Assembly (NCBI RefSeq): GCF_013426205.1
Contig: NC_089427.1
Coordinates: 3,968,001 to 4,032,000 of the forward strand
Direction of reading: 5' to 3'
DNA length: 64,000 bases
Source: Metarhizium brunneum
Lineage: Eukaryota; Ascomycota; Sordariomycetes; Hypocreales; Clavicipitaceae
The notes beneath the pieces are model-generated. The model had not been told where the DNA came from. It saw nothing but the letters and a program-made list of their open reading frames with translations, and did no database searches. Below, piece after piece: positions 9,325 through 22,249 of the stretch. A program made the translations under genes and the position numbers. Position 1 is the first letter of the stretch, and each line of letters begins with the position of its first letter.

Positions 9325-12300
9325 TTCTAGGCATTACGTGTGAGGGGTGTGGTAGCGTAGAGTTAGGTGGAATGCTGGCTTACTGTGATAAGGCCTCGTA
9401 GAGGGGTTTTGAATAGCTTCAAATTTTATTTAATAAACCAATGTTGTCTTTTAAGTTTAACAGATGCTTGGGAAGTTGAATCTAGGACCCCGACCTACGA
9501 CCCGAATATATACATGATAATCTAGGCGTGTGTGACCTGACTTAAGTGACGGGGACATCTAGGTCATAAGTACATGTACCAAGTACTTGGGCTTCCATCC
9601 TTGAAACCTCGACCTGTTGTGATCTGTTACAATGCATCACTTGAGCTAAATGCTGACGCAGCCGGCTCCGGAGGCATCGCGATATAGCGGTCTTCGGGCG
9701 TTGTGACACCTACCCGTGTGACACTTGCTAAAAATGTCTTCATGGTTGGTGGTTTGAGGGGAAATGTCGAGACTATTTTTTGACTTAACGTGCTAAACGG
9801 AGAAGAGCAATTTTGTTCTTGGTTGAACATGTTCTGCGGATCTCATCCATTTCAGTCCTTACACACCAGAACGGACGGATCGCAACAACAGACACCTTTA
9901 CTATGCCAGTCTGTAGCTATTGTTATCTACCTGCGAATGGCTTTTAGAGTTCACGATGCTCCACTCAGAAATACTTCTGAGGATTGTACGTACAGTATTG
10001 CTTGCGAGACAAAGTCGTATCTTAGGAAGCGTTTATGTAACAGAGATTGACTGTCGTCCTATTAGAGGAGTTTCCACCGGGGGTAATGAAGTTGTGGGTG
10101 TGTGTATTGTTCACTCGTTTTACTAATATTTGTTAACTGTAGGCGGTGTAACACATCAATTTTTACAAAGATGTCTCTGGTCCGTAGACTTAATTGGTCC
10201 TCGGCGATCAATTATCGCGCAGGACACTCGTCAGATTTGACAGTTACCCCATCACAACCCAGTTATCCGATATGACAAAAGCCGCCCTCAAAGGTGTCCA
10301 AATACAGCCGAATGTGCGTATCCAAAGAGAGGGTTGTCGTGGAAGCATCATCAACTCAGACTTCAAATCTTGTATTGGCCACCACTGTTTGGCAAGCTCC
10401 TCTTCCATTATGCAGACAAAAAATACGAGCACCCGACTCGGATATAAGATTTCAGGTCACAATGAGGTAGGCACTTGGTGGAACGCTGCAGCGTACAGGT
10501 CAAAAGATGTCTGGTGCTTCGCCACTTTTGTCACCACGGTGCGTGTTTGAGACATAGCTTGTCCCCGCGTCACGCACCAGATATTTTGAAACTATAGAGA
10601 CAAAGGGTCCATAGCGATTGGCTGCGCAATGGCCAGTCGGATGAATCGGGGAAGAGCCAGCCGTCATTGATGGAGTACAGCTTACCTCACGGAATCCGTG
10701 CCACTTCAGGATTCGAGTGAGATCAGTACATACAGCTGGCTCATTGAACTGATAGGTGCACATGGTATTGATCCTATTCGTGACATATCGACAAAGGAAT
10801 TTCTAGGCTGCGTCGTCACACATCTTTTCGGATTGACCCTTTGACTCACGTGTATTGAGCGACTCCGATGGGTGGCCAGCCAATGCGACAACTTGCCTGG
10901 CACAAATCGGTGAGTATTCCGTACCTCAGATGCTGAGAGGGTGAAGCAAAATCCTGTAGGAATTCTGCAGTGTCCAATTTTGTCTCGTAATGGTGAGCTG
11001 GCAGACTGGCGATTGGGAACGTGAAGCTGAGGGACGGCGCCACATCGGGTCTTGCCTTATTTAACGTCAACAGGTCAATACCAGACTTGACATCAATTGA
11101 TCTTTTTTATATGGAGCGAGTCCCACCACAACCAATAGAGTCGATGGGCGTGGCACGAGTACATAGATGACAGTTCCCTCCGCAATTATGCAACGTCGGC
11201 TCCGTCGGGTTCGAAACATGGACAACCCTTCTATGATGATGGCGTTTTCGTCTGTCGCTGTGATTGCTTTGGTAAAGACGATGATGCTTACCAGGCTCTC
11301 TGGATCATTGCTTTTTAATTGCCTAAAGGCTTTGGGTGTTTATAGGATTACCGTACAATATGGATCGGGTCATCTGTCCCGTCCTCAAACCGGAGAGAGC
11401 ATACCTGTTCGTGCCGCGGCTGGTGATGATGGTCAGTCTGCGATAGGGCTCGGTCAGAAAATTGATGTAGTAATTGACGTGAAGTAAGCTCGCCAGAGCA
11501 GAAAAGCTACCCATGGAGAGCTACATCATCGAATGCAGTTACTTCTTCTTAAGCCGACATGCTCGGTTCGCAGAGCAAACCATGCATGAACGGAGGGGTC
11601 GGCGAGAATAACCAATCCGTCCAGATGCAAGAGGCAGCTTGATAGATGTACAATACCATACCTCTAGGGATATATAAGGTTTACTAGGTACCTCATGTTG
11701 CAGTCATTGTTACTCGTCTCCCTGTACTAGCAAGATGAGGCCCAGCGGAACTTGTCGATTTCAAGCAACCGGTATCAATTGATGTAATCGCCCCGCCAAC
11801 CACTAGTCATGTCACGTCCTGGCATCGGGTCAATACAAAAATCCATGAATGGCGGCCCGGTGCAAAAGGTCCGCGAGGACCTCGATGGGCGCCCCAGCTG
11901 CCGGGCTCAAGGCCAAGCGCGAGACTGGAACTTCTGGAAGCTTGACAACATTAGCCGCCAGCCACGGCACAGCCATAAAGGGACATGGGCTAATTACGTG
12001 CAGCAAGAGGGGACATGGATGCTCCCACGTGCAGCAATGAATACGTCAAGTAGCGTCCGGTCTGGTGAATGGCTCGCGGCCCGGTAGACGCACTTGCACC
12101 TGCTACTAGCCCCACAAGTATATCCTTAATAAAAATAGAGTGAATCGCGGTAGGTTTTGATGAAATAAAGAGGCGGTTAGATAATTACCCGAATTTCTTG
12201 ATAATACTGCTATAAGTAGCTATTTCCAGCTATAGCCCTATTAAAAAGTGACTAATGTTCACAGAGCTTTTTACTACTTACTCCTGCTGCCATGTATTTA

Positions 12301-13841
12301 CATGTCAACGGTATACTTGAAATTGATGTCTGGTACCTGTGGGGCTGTGAATGCCGGCGGCTACTGGGCTCCGAGCAATTCACGCAATTGCCGATTACAT
12401 GACTAGACATGGCACTGCCCGCCCAGACTTTCCCGAATTATTTATCTCCGGCACATGAACTTGTAAAGTACCCATTCCGATTGGACATCATGTTCTACCC
12501 CACACAACTCGCCACGTTGTGAGTTGACCGGAACACGATTGCTGCGGCAGCGGATCAATATTTTACTCACATTGAAGAAGCCTGGCAGTAGCTGATGCCT
12601 AAGTGGAAAAGAACGGTGACCTTCTTAGAGCCTGACCTCCAGATATTCCCTTCGCAGTTCAGGGGGGGTCTTGGGCCGGTAGGCTGAGACATCAGTCTCC
12701 TTGTGTTCATCTTGATTATGAAAGAGTCTGGTCTGATATGAATTCGTTACACGTGGACTCTTGCCGGCAGTTGACGCGTCTGCGCTAAGACCCAAACTTT
12801 CTAGCAAGTGGAATTTTAAGGCGCCTCCACTCTGGATGCTGGATGCCTTTGCGTCCTAGTCGTAGACTTCACTCTTTGACGGAATAAACCGCCAACGCCA
12901 ACCGCCCATCTGTTTGCATAAACGTATAATTAAACTTGCATGAAAATTCCCGCGACTTGGGCAACTACATGACTCCTCCAAGGAACGGTTAAAATTCCCG
13001 GAACATGACTCTCTCTTCCTCGAGTGGGGAGCACTACGACAACTTGAAGCACCCCCCAGCAGAAGAGCAACAAGAAATATTTCCCAATTAGGCAATATGT
13101 GACCGCAGCAGCTTCGGCATCCAAGTAGCGCAGGGCTAGCCTTGGACTAACAAACTACCGACTTTGTCACCAAGACTGTTTCAACTAACAACTCCTACCA
13201 GACTGAACAAGACGGATTGCTTTTCTCCTACAAGATTCGATGGCGAATGGGAAAAGCTCATGTCACCACGAGCTCACTGTGTGACAGCACTTGGTTATTC
13301 CTCAACTTGAACGATTCAAGTTATTCTTTAGAGAAATAAAACGTCACCATAGCAAGACTGCTGTGTATTACGTGATTGCCTACATCACCCAAGCACTTTA
13401 TCTTTATGCAATTGCACTTAGCTAGTCAATCCAGCGGGAGGCATAGTAATGCTAGCTCCTTGGCAATCAAGTCTCACGCTATCGAGGTAAATAGTCTGAT
13501 GAATTCGTCTCATGCTGAGCCACGCGACATCATGGGGAACACCTGCATGATAGCACAGCCCTCGCGGCATGGTAGGGCTCAAATGCCGTGCCCACAGACA
13601 GTTGTCTAAGTTCATGCTAGAGTATCAAATGATCGGCCTCCATCGTCGTCAACCTCAGAGTATGAGGCAAAGAACATGATATATAAAGCTGCCTGTGTCT
13701 CCTGGTATTGCTTTTAGACCCAAGACAAAATCTCTTTCTCTAAAGGCCAAAAAGTCCAACCCCCCAGCCCGGGACACGTAAACATTCACTTTCTTTCTAC
13801 ACCACACTCTTTTTTTTTTCTCGTTGCGAGAGCTTGGCAAC
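9325..13841. other. 4.5-kb stretch without a supportable gene
   Basis: Many overlapping frames of 60-118 codons occur on both strands. The least random-looking run is on the minus strand from about 11514 to 10500. There an ATG at 11514, a possible 5' splice site at 11410 and frames carrying phrases such as ASLPAHHYETKLDTAEFLQD follow one another, but no consistent exon chain or family emerges. It may be a decayed gene. A 79-codon minus-strand frame at 12856-13095 starts with a hydrophobic leader but has no other support. A T10 tract lies at 13810-13819, close to the start of the next gene. Confidence 0.4.
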
Positions 13842-16653
13842 ATGGCTTCGGCTATCACTTGGAAGCGCTTGCTTCCGCATTTGTCGTCCTTCTTTGGGGG
13901 GTTTGTTATGCCCAGCGAGCATCGACAGGCTCAAATGGCAGACGCGTGGGTTAACCACACAGGCGAGAGTATTCGTGGGCTCGTGGACTCGATTCCCATT
14001 TTGGGACATATTGACGGTATAACACTGCTCCTGGCTGAACATCGCCATGGTATATCTAACAGAGTATAGGAATCGTTCACTTTGCCATGGGTGAGACGGA
14101 AGAGGGTATTCATGCCGAAGAACAGGCAACTCGCACCATTTTTGTGCTGGGTGGTGGTGCCCTGGGCGGTTCTGGGGGAGCAATGGCTGGCGGAGCATTA
14201 GCAGACGCTGGCCTCACTGGTGAGTACAGGTGTCGCAAGAGTCGAAGGCGGTGCAGACGAATAATAATCCTCCTTAGGAATCGAAAGTCTTCGCCACCAT
14301 CGTTATGACCCTCAAGGTTATTTCGCTGTCGGCACGAACATCTATCATGATTTCGACGACATAATTCACAGGCAAAACTTGACTGTAGAAGATGTTGACA
14401 GAAGCCTTGACAATCTCCAGGACGACCTCTTTGATCTGCAGGTACTTGGACTTACCGATGGTCTGCCCGCTGCTGGTACCAAGGGCAAGGTGTCGCCAAC
14501 AACAACAGCAAGTCCACTGCTCCAAGCCATACTTTGACGCATTTTTACTAACTCTGCACATTTAGATTTATCGTGTTGAGGGTAAAAGCATTGTCAAGGA
14601 CGGCGACAAGTTCTTCGCGGGCGACAACCAGCGCATCTTCAACTATCAAGGCAATGTCGTTGCTCGTGAGCAGCTGCCTGATCTGAGACCCATCGAAGAG
14701 CTTGCAAACAAACCTGGCCCTGAAATACCCGAGGGTGACCCGACGCAAAATGAAATTCCTGGCAAAGGAAAGGGCAAGGGCAAGGGCAAGGGCAAAGGTC
14801 AAGGCAACCAGGGACCCGACAACCTCGAACAAGAGCTGAGAACATTCAACCGAATCGGTATTGATGGAAAGCTTTTCAAGGACAATGGAAAAGTCATTTT
14901 CCTCAACTTTGGACAAAGGGATCGAATGCTGGGATACTATGCCCAGAAACTTATTGACCACAGGACCCTCGTCGAAAAGTATCGAGCCACGTTGGAGGCA
15001 GAGCGACCTGGCGGAAGCAAGACGGCAGTAACCGAAAAGACGCACGATATTCGGGTGAAATCATTCAAGGTATTCCCAACGTGAATATTGAATCTGTAAC
15101 TGTCCAAAGCATACTAATGCCTTTTGCAGGTCATGACGCGCGACCTCGAACAAACCGAAAAGGATGCCATCACCGAACAGGAAAAGAAGGTCTTCCGAGA
15201 TGCCGAAGCCAAAGTTAGAAAGGCAGAGGCCGCCGTCACCAAGGCACAGGCTCAGATTGACAAAGCCGAAGGGCCCCAAGGATCCAACCAGCCCGATATC
15301 GACATTCAAAAGGCCAGGGCCGACCTCGAGGCAGCCAAAGCCGACCTGGAAAAGGCCAACGCAGAGTTCGAAAAGGCCCCCAAGGACAAGGGCGTCCTGG
15401 TAGTCGACGTCAAGGCCCCCCGACAGTACGGTCTTCAAAACTGGCGCTATACGCCCATCTTTGAAAAGGTAATCCCGGGGACTGTCGACGTCAACACCCC
15501 GTGGATCGCATCGCTGCCAACACCAATTCTAAAGCTCATCCATGACAATCCCGTTGCGCTCGGAAAAATTCTCACCTTCAAATACGCGCGCACTGCCTCG
15601 GGCACCGGCGCACAGTCCGCAAATCACTTATTCCCCAAGAACCTGCAGTACGTCAAGCAAGACGACGAGATTTCAATGGAGGCCGTCACCCCTTCCAAGC
15701 TGCTTCACTGCCGCCACGTGAAGCAAAAGATTCACTCCTTCCAGGACGGCAGCGACGACTGGATCGAGCATTACGAGTACTTGGTCAAGTTTGACGAAAA
15801 CTCCGACCCCGAGTGGTATCCCGCGGATCTCATCTCCCCCGATCTCCGACAAAAATTCTACGACGGCGTGGTCAAGTCCGCCAAGCCCATTGCCAATTTC
15901 AAAGGCGGCAAGGACGGCAAGCTGTTTGTCCAGTACGAAGACGGGACCGAGGGCACCGTCGACAACACCCAGGTTTTCTGGCAGGAGTTTGACCCCTCGG
16001 AGCAGGAGCAGCTTGACCCCCGCGAAATCGACTCCATCTTGTACCACGCCCAAAACACGGATACCCGCTTCGACGGCCGGTTTCACCTCAAAAAGGACGA
16101 CGAGTTCCCTCTAGCTAATGGCGCGGGGGCGGTGGAGTGGAAGAGCGCGAGCGGCAAGCCCATGTATCTCGGGTCAGCTATTGACTTTCACGGCACCGTC
16201 CATCCTTGCATGGTTGTCGCTGACGAGGTGCCGCATTGTGTTGGGACGTTTGGCGGCCGGGCAGAGCCCCATCAGGGCTCGTATGATCTGCTGCCTTTTA
16301 ACCCTGATATCATGGAGTGGGTGGACTCGTACGCGGGCCGGATTCCAGAGGGTAGGGAGGGCGTCGTGGGCGGGTATGAGAATAACAGGCAGCCGCTTTA
16401 CCATGCGGTGACTAATGTCAATGGACATTGGTGGGTTGGCAAAGCCGGACCTCAGTTTGTACGTCGACCTAGATGGCTATGCTCTTCTGTTGGAGTTTTA
16501 TTTGCTAATCTGTCTGCTTTGTAGAACGGATCTCTTGTGCCTGTCGGCGGCGAAGAGATGGGTTCGGGGGAGAGTTATATATTGTAAGTTGGTTTTGATT
16601 GGGAGTTAAATTTCGTGACGTGCGCTAACAGAGGCTGCAGAGTTTGGAAATAA
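13842..16653 (+). CDS. large multidomain protein with glycine-zipper-like segment, coiled coil and C-terminal DM9 (DUF3421) repeats
   Basis: Seven exons: 13842-14016, 14070-14219, 14278-14441 (or to 14489), 14566-15069, 15130-16458, 16525-16583 and 16641-16653. They give 797 or 813 aa. No clear signal peptide is present. Around residues 85-108 lies a Gly/Ala-rich hydrophobic run (LGGGALGGSGGAMAGGALAD) that could insert in a membrane. A low-complexity (GK)n stretch follows near 235-250. A charged helical region (ADLEAAKADLEKANAEFEKA) is probably a coiled coil, and a W-containing beta-rich part (EWYPADLIS) recalls tudor/chromo folds. The C-terminus has two DM9-type repeats, marked by GKPMYLGSAI, VVGGYENNRQPLY, VGKAGP and GESYILVWK. 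DM9 proteins in animals bind mannose-type glycans and some are fused to pore-forming domains. A glycan-directed role here is inference. Confidence 0.8.
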
Positions 16654-18794
16654 ATACCGCCGGGTTAAAGTACCGGGGTGCTTGTTGCGATTCTTATTCA
16701 CTTTGGTATGTGGACTGCTAGTTAATCTTCTGCTGACTTATTCTTATGCTTATATTAAATTGCAGTTGAAATATTCCATCTGAACGTAGTGGGGTGTCAC
16801 TGGAAGCTACTTGTAGTGGTTGAATATTTCGAAAAGATGAGAAAGGAATACCTAGCTAGTGTCTATGAGTCGCAGACAAAGTCTCTTTAGGTAGCTTTAC
16901 TTCGAGGTAAATCCACGAGCTTGGCTCCTCTCTTCTTTGTAAATTTAGATAGGCAATAAAATATTGTCACAGAAAGAACGCGCTCTATTTGTACAGCAAT
17001 TACACCCCTTTATTACCGGACAGCAGGCAACTGAACAAGGCTAGCGAAAAGTGTTTCTATTTTGGCATCGTCGAGGCAAGTGCAGCCAATTCCTAGCAAT
17101 ACATTTGAAAAGTGTAAACCCACGCAGGAATGTCTTTGTGTTATGATTATGCTAAGCCAAAAATGAGGCTGATCACGAGGGACATGTGTTGCTGATACGT
17201 CTTGTGGCGGCGCCAAAACTTATTGATACTTGGATGAGAAAGTAACCCCTTTAAAAAAAAAAAAAAAAAAAAAAAAGACAGAAGCTGCGTACAAATCATG
17301 TTTGCTTATGAGACGACGGATTATACAGCAGTGGCTCCCCTCATGCGATATTGGGAGTATGCTTGTGTGGAAGAAACTAGTACCGTCATACTGATGTTAT
17401 TTAAGGCTCCTAAAGTTTTGTGGTCTGGAGTCTTGGCGGTTCCGTAGCAGAGGCCAGGCAATAGTCACTTGTTTCGACCCCCAGGTGCCGTTTATAACTA
17501 TTTCATGTCTGCAATGTATGGTGCCCAGCGGCAACGCGCGACTCGTTGTGCCATTACTGGTCGTGGACCCGTGGTGATGATATATAGGGTGGGTGCTGCG
17601 TAAGATGGCTTCGCGAACTGGCACCTGTGATGTGATTGTAGTCAACATTGAAGGTAACAAAGCCTGCGTGAAATCGCCAGTGCTAGCTAACCAACAAAGA
17701 TCGATTGGCCATGGTGGTGTAAATACTAATACGATAGGCACCAGACCACATGCAGCTTCTTTCTGATCCAATATGGCCATATCTAATAAAAGTATTGCCT
17801 ATTGCAGATGGAATCTGTCTCTCTTTCTTGTCAAGCCACCAATGATACGGAAAGTCGACCCACTTAGCCTTGCCTGGCTCTTCTTCCATTATGCTGCGCT
17901 TGTTTCGCTGTACCTTGCAGGATCTCTTCACACAGCCAACCGTGTCTCGCAAGAATGCTTCCATGCAATCCAAACCGCCAAGCAGCGTAACGTCAACTCT
18001 CCCACTACAATACTACTCTGAAGTTTTGCCACAGGACGAGTAGGTGCCGAGAGGGAGCCATTCCCGTTCCCGCGATTTGTTGTGTGAAACACCAGACACT
18101 AAAGAGTCTGGTGTGGACATCGATCCAGACATGGATCTACCCGAAATTAATTAGTAGTCATGCATGCTAAATTACGGCTCCCTCTTGGCGCCGGTCCCTG
18201 ATTGCTTATCTTTGCCATGCACGTGACTTTCTGGTTTCCTATTGCTGGTTCCAACGCGTCGTGTCCCTTTGCATGCGCGCGACGCTCGAAGTTTTAGATG
18301 ATGTCAATTGATCCGTGCCCTACTCCGTAAACAAAAGTCCAAATTCGCGGACAAGTCTGGTACCAGATAAGCGCTGTTCTTAGCTCTGTAATGCCCAACG
18401 GCCAAGCTATGACGCATTACCTAATTTCCCGCATTATGCAGCCTTGTACGAAATCGGACTAGCTTGTTGTCGTCTCTTGTGAAAAGAATGGAGACTAGCT
18501 TGAGGACACCAGTGCTCTATCAACTGGCCTGAAGACAGCAGTGGGCATGGATAAAGTTCCGTCATCGACGTAGAACAAGGTCCTCCCTGCAAAAACTTTT
18601 ATGTGCCTTTGTCGACATACTACCTCGTAATTAAAAGAGACTGCGTGTGTCAATGTATACGGATAGCGTCGACCTCATGGCATAACATGAAGCTACTGCC
18701 CCGAGTCAGAATCCTCTTGGCTTGACTACGGATACGTTACATGCAACTATACCGATATTCTCCATGTCACGTTCAATACCAACAGTAAAGTAGA
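16654..18794. other. intergenic region with A24 tract and GTCTGG palindromes
   Basis: No supported gene; frames of 127 and 96 codons on the minus strand around 17397-17973 overlap and lack motifs. An uninterrupted A24 run lies at 17253-17276. At 18089-18114 there is a perfect 9-bp inverted repeat (ACACCAGAC, 8-base spacer, GTCTGGTGT). At 18356-18367 there is the palindrome TCTGGTACCAGA. Confidence 0.5.
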
Positions 18795-18800
18795 TATAAA
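18795..18800 (+). promoter_or_regulatory. TATA box of alginate-lyase-like gene
   Basis: TATAAA lies 96 bases upstream of the ATG at 18896, a usual distance for a core promoter in ascomycetes. Confidence 0.5.
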
Positions 18801-18895
18801 ACGCGAACAATGGCTACACGAAGCTCTTTGTTTCAACCAGGCTGTTTACGCTCGACATCCAAGGTTCACATACTGCCAATAAAACTCTTTATCAA

Positions 18896-20236
18896 ATGAC
18901 TTCAAATATGATTCTTGGCGTATTTTTAGCTATTCTGGCCCTCTCCGTTGGCCTGAACGGACATGTTATCCAGCAACATGCATCCGACTCCACTGAAGTT
19001 AATCTAGATTCGAGAGCACCGGGCATGAAATTTGTTCATCCTGGTGTATTCGTCGACAGAACCCAGCTACGGCGCATGAGGTCAATGGTCAAAGATGGTC
19101 AGCAGCCATGGTCGAATGCCTACACAGCCATGATGAAGCATCCGTACGCCCGAGTCACGGACCCAAAACCGCGGGAAAACGTCGAATGCGGTGCTTATTC
19201 CAAGCCGGATAATGGGTGTACCGATGAGCGGCGTGACGCCATGGCAGCCTACACTAATGCTTTAGCGTGGTTTACGAAAAAGGACCAGGCCAAGGCTGAT
19301 GTCGCGATTTCTATTATGAATGCCTGGGCTAATACGATCCAGGAGCATACGGGGGCAAATGCGCCCCTTCAAGCTGCCTGGGCTGCCTCACTTTGGGCTC
19401 GAGCCGGGGAAATCATTCGATATTCGGGAGCAGGGTGGGAAGAGGAAGATATTGCTACTTTTTCAACCATGCTTAAAAAGGTGTACCTCCCTATTGTCCA
19501 GAATGGATCCGACAAACCGAACAACTGGGAACTCAGTAGGCACTAAATCTCTTCCTACGGCTTTTCTGTATCACTAACAACATCCATCTAGTCCTCATGG
19601 AAGCTAGCATCTCTATTGCGGTTTTCATCCACAACAGGGCTGTGTATAAGTCGTCTTTGGAACGCTTCATCAACTCGGCAAGCTACTACGTCTATCTAAA
19701 GAGGTACGGCCAAACATGTTTCCTTCTTTTAATTTAATGCAAGTAATACTCACCTGCTTCCTAGCGATGGCTCTGTGCCACTCTTACCACCAGGAATGTC
19801 TCGAGAGACACTGCTAAAACGCTGGTGGTGGGGTCAAGGCACGTTCCAGGAAGACGGAATGGTCATGGAGACGTGTCGAGACCTCATGCACAGTAGCTAT
19901 GGCATTGCTTCCATCAGCCATGTTATCGAGACTGTGCGAATCCAGGGAAGAGACTTGTACTCTGAGGATACTGGCAATCGCTTGCGATATGCACTTGAAT
20001 TCCTTGCAAAGTATGACAATAAAAGGGGTACTGAGCAAGCACCCGACTGGCTTTGTAATGGTAATGTTACCAAGAACATCAAGGACATGACGGAACCCGG
20101 CTATAGCATCCTCAGTGAAAAATATGAAATGCCGAATACAAAGCAGTTTACGGCAGCTGCGCGGCCCGCGCACGCAGATTCTTTATTTATAGCGTGGGAG
20201 ACATTAACGCATGCGACGGGGGAAGTAGATCTCTGA
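18896..20236 (+). CDS. secreted alginate-lyase-fold polysaccharide lyase
   Basis: Three exons (18896-19535, 19592-19703, 19765-20236) give 407 aa. Residues 1-22 form a signal peptide, and the mature protein begins with the family hallmark HPGVFVDRTQLRRMR. The alpha/alpha-toroid landmarks of the alginate lyase domain (Pfam PF05426) follow: WSNAYTAM, YSKPDNGC..E..DAMAAYTNALAW, NAPLQAAWAASLWARAGEIIRY and, after splicing, NNWEL then MEASISIAVFI, with RDLMHSSYGIASI and HAD near the end. Fungal members act on uronic-acid polymers such as glucuronan rather than alginate; the exact substrate is unknown. Both introns have standard donors and CTAAC or CTxAC-like branch sites. It is transcribed toward the P450 gene at 20362, which runs the opposite way, leaving 125 bp between the two 3' ends. 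Its role in the neighbouring cluster is doubtful. Confidence 0.85.
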
Positions 20237-20361
20237 TAGTATTATTGATAAAAAGAAGCTCAATAAACCTTTGCCCATTACTAAAATTAGCTTCAAAACT
20301 GCTTAAACTAGCAAAGCAGCCACAGCTTAGAAACTCTTTCAAAAAATGGAACCGGGCCCGT

Positions 20362-22249
20362 CTAGATTAATGTTTTGTTCGAGGCTGTATCTCGTCGCAC
20401 TTTTACCACCATTCCATCAATTGGCTTTCCCGTAATCTGAATCGTCTAAGACCTTTGTTAATAACAGATCCTCAAACAGCTAGGGCATGGTTGAAACTTA
20501 CAGTATACAGTTTGGACTTGGTCGCGTATTGATTCTTGTCATTCAGACGAGGCTCGCCGCCCGAGTCCAAGTCCAACTCACCAATGCCCACCTTTTCAAA
20601 CGCGTACCGATGGGCTATGAGGGCAGTAATCGCCCTCGCCTCGATATTCGCCAGTTCCATGCCGATGCAATTTCTCGGGCCCCTCTCAAAAGGTCGCCAT
20701 ACGCTGGGCGGGAAGCCGTCGCTCTTGAGCCAACGCTCAGGCACAAAGTCTTCTGCCGTGTCCCCGTACACTGCTCGGTCGCGATGCATGATGTAGTGGT
20801 TCAGGTAGATCCAGTTTCCGTCAAGATTGTAGTCGCCTTGCGAGGTGGAAACGACGAGTCCCGTATTCGGCTTGGAAATGCGAATAGAACCGGCGGGCGC
20901 GTAGAGTCTCAAGACCTCTTTGAGAACCGCAGAGATGTATGTCATCTGGTGGATGATCTCATCACCTCCGGGACCAAGAAGCTTCTGAGTTATTGCCGTT
21001 GGATCTTGTGTGGTTTCAGGTCCAAGTAGTCTTTCTAGCTCCTCGCGTACGGCTTTCAGCGCGTGCGGCGTCCGCGAGAGCTCATAGATGGTCCAGATAA
21101 TTAGAGTGCTAGTAGTATCGTGGCCTGCAAAAAGAAAGGTTTTCAGCTGATCAGACGTTTCGGCTAATATGTCGGGTGTGAGCTTCTCCACGTCCTGGAG
21201 ACTGAGGGCTAGGATGCTCCGCGATCGACTAGTGTTGGATTCGGCTTTTGTGGCTTCAAAGTTGCAGGAAACAATAGCCTTTAATCTGTTGCTAATCTGC
21301 TGCCCAATGAGACGGCGCCTGATATGTCTATGAGGCATTAGCCACCAGGGGAGCTGAAGTTTATCGTCGGCATATGCTATTCAATTGTGGTGTTAGCCAG
21401 GCCTTGCCATGGTCGGCTTTTGATCGAATATACACACTTTTGATGAGTTGTTTGTAACTCTTTATCAGCTCTCCTTGCTGTGTCGAATCCACCTGTTGTG
21501 CATTCACATCTTCACCCATGGTCACAATACCGATAATGTCAAATGTGAGGTTTGTTGTGTGCTGGTCCAACGAGAAGCTTTCCCCTGTTTTGGCAAAGTG
21601 ATCGAGGATTTCGAGGTAGGTCTGCGCCTTTTCAAGGATGACGGGCAAAAGTGTCATCAAATGCTGCGGTGCGAAGCCAGGGTTGAATCTTTTGCGAACG
21701 GCTTTCCATCGCTCATTCTTGCAGGGCGTTAGCCATCGCAACTCGAACGAAACATGTCGGGTGTATCTACCTGTTTGAGCAGGATTGAATTCGGTCCAAT
21801 CAAATCCACAATATGGTCAACGGATGGCGACTTCATGACGCTATATGGAAAATCGGCGGAAGAGCGAGACACCTGCTCGGCCACTTCATGGTTGGCAACG
21901 ACAACCATAGGGGGGACGATAGGCCAGTTGTCTAGAAGCATAATGGGCGGTTTCCCCAACGCCTCGTGCATCTCACTAATGATGACATCTTTTCGGGTCA
22001 GCTCTCGGTTGGCATCTGATGATGGTATGCAGACGTAGCGGGGTTACCTGGATGACGGTCGGGGATGCCTTGCTTGGTGAATTTATCAAACAAGCGTAGA
22101 TGACCCCAGAGCAGAGACGGGGGAAGCTGAGGGATATGAGCATTCTGCCTGAAACGTCTGTAGCGCAACTTATTGTAGAGGTATGCGCCTGCAAGGAGTA
22201 CTGAAGTAACCAGGACCGCTTGCACGGAAACAGACGCAGGAAAGCCCAT
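20362..22249 (-). CDS. cytochrome P450 monooxygenase, class E, 552 aa
   Basis: Five exons (22249-22048, 21988-21771, 21717-21438, 21376-20502, 20445-20362) give 552 aa. An N-terminal membrane anchor spans about 5-25 (VSVQAVLVTSVLLAGAYLY). Core motifs are complete: I helix AGHDTT at 317-322, ExxR at 387-390 (EVLR), PERW near 446-449, and the haem loop FERGPRNCIG with the axial Cys470. The last small exon is needed to give the usual tail TGKPIDGMVVKVRR. Without it the frame would run into an intron with a perfect GTAAGT donor. The enzyme should sit in the ER membrane and take electrons from the P450 reductase. It lies next to other tailoring genes and the cyclase, so oxidation of a triterpene or similar lipid is inferred. 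Confidence 0.9.

Noticed and set aside
10500..11514. Chain of minus-strand frames that might be a multi-exon gene
   Set aside because: Possible splice sites exist, but the joined products show no known motif and alternative chains are equally good, so no gene is called.
12856..13095. 79-codon minus-strand frame with a hydrophobic leader and five cysteines
   Set aside because: No promoter or family support, overlaps another frame, and such leaders arise by chance in this composition.
17397..17973. Minus-strand frames of 127 and 96 codons
   Set aside because: They overlap in different frames and cannot be joined by a plausible intron into one protein.
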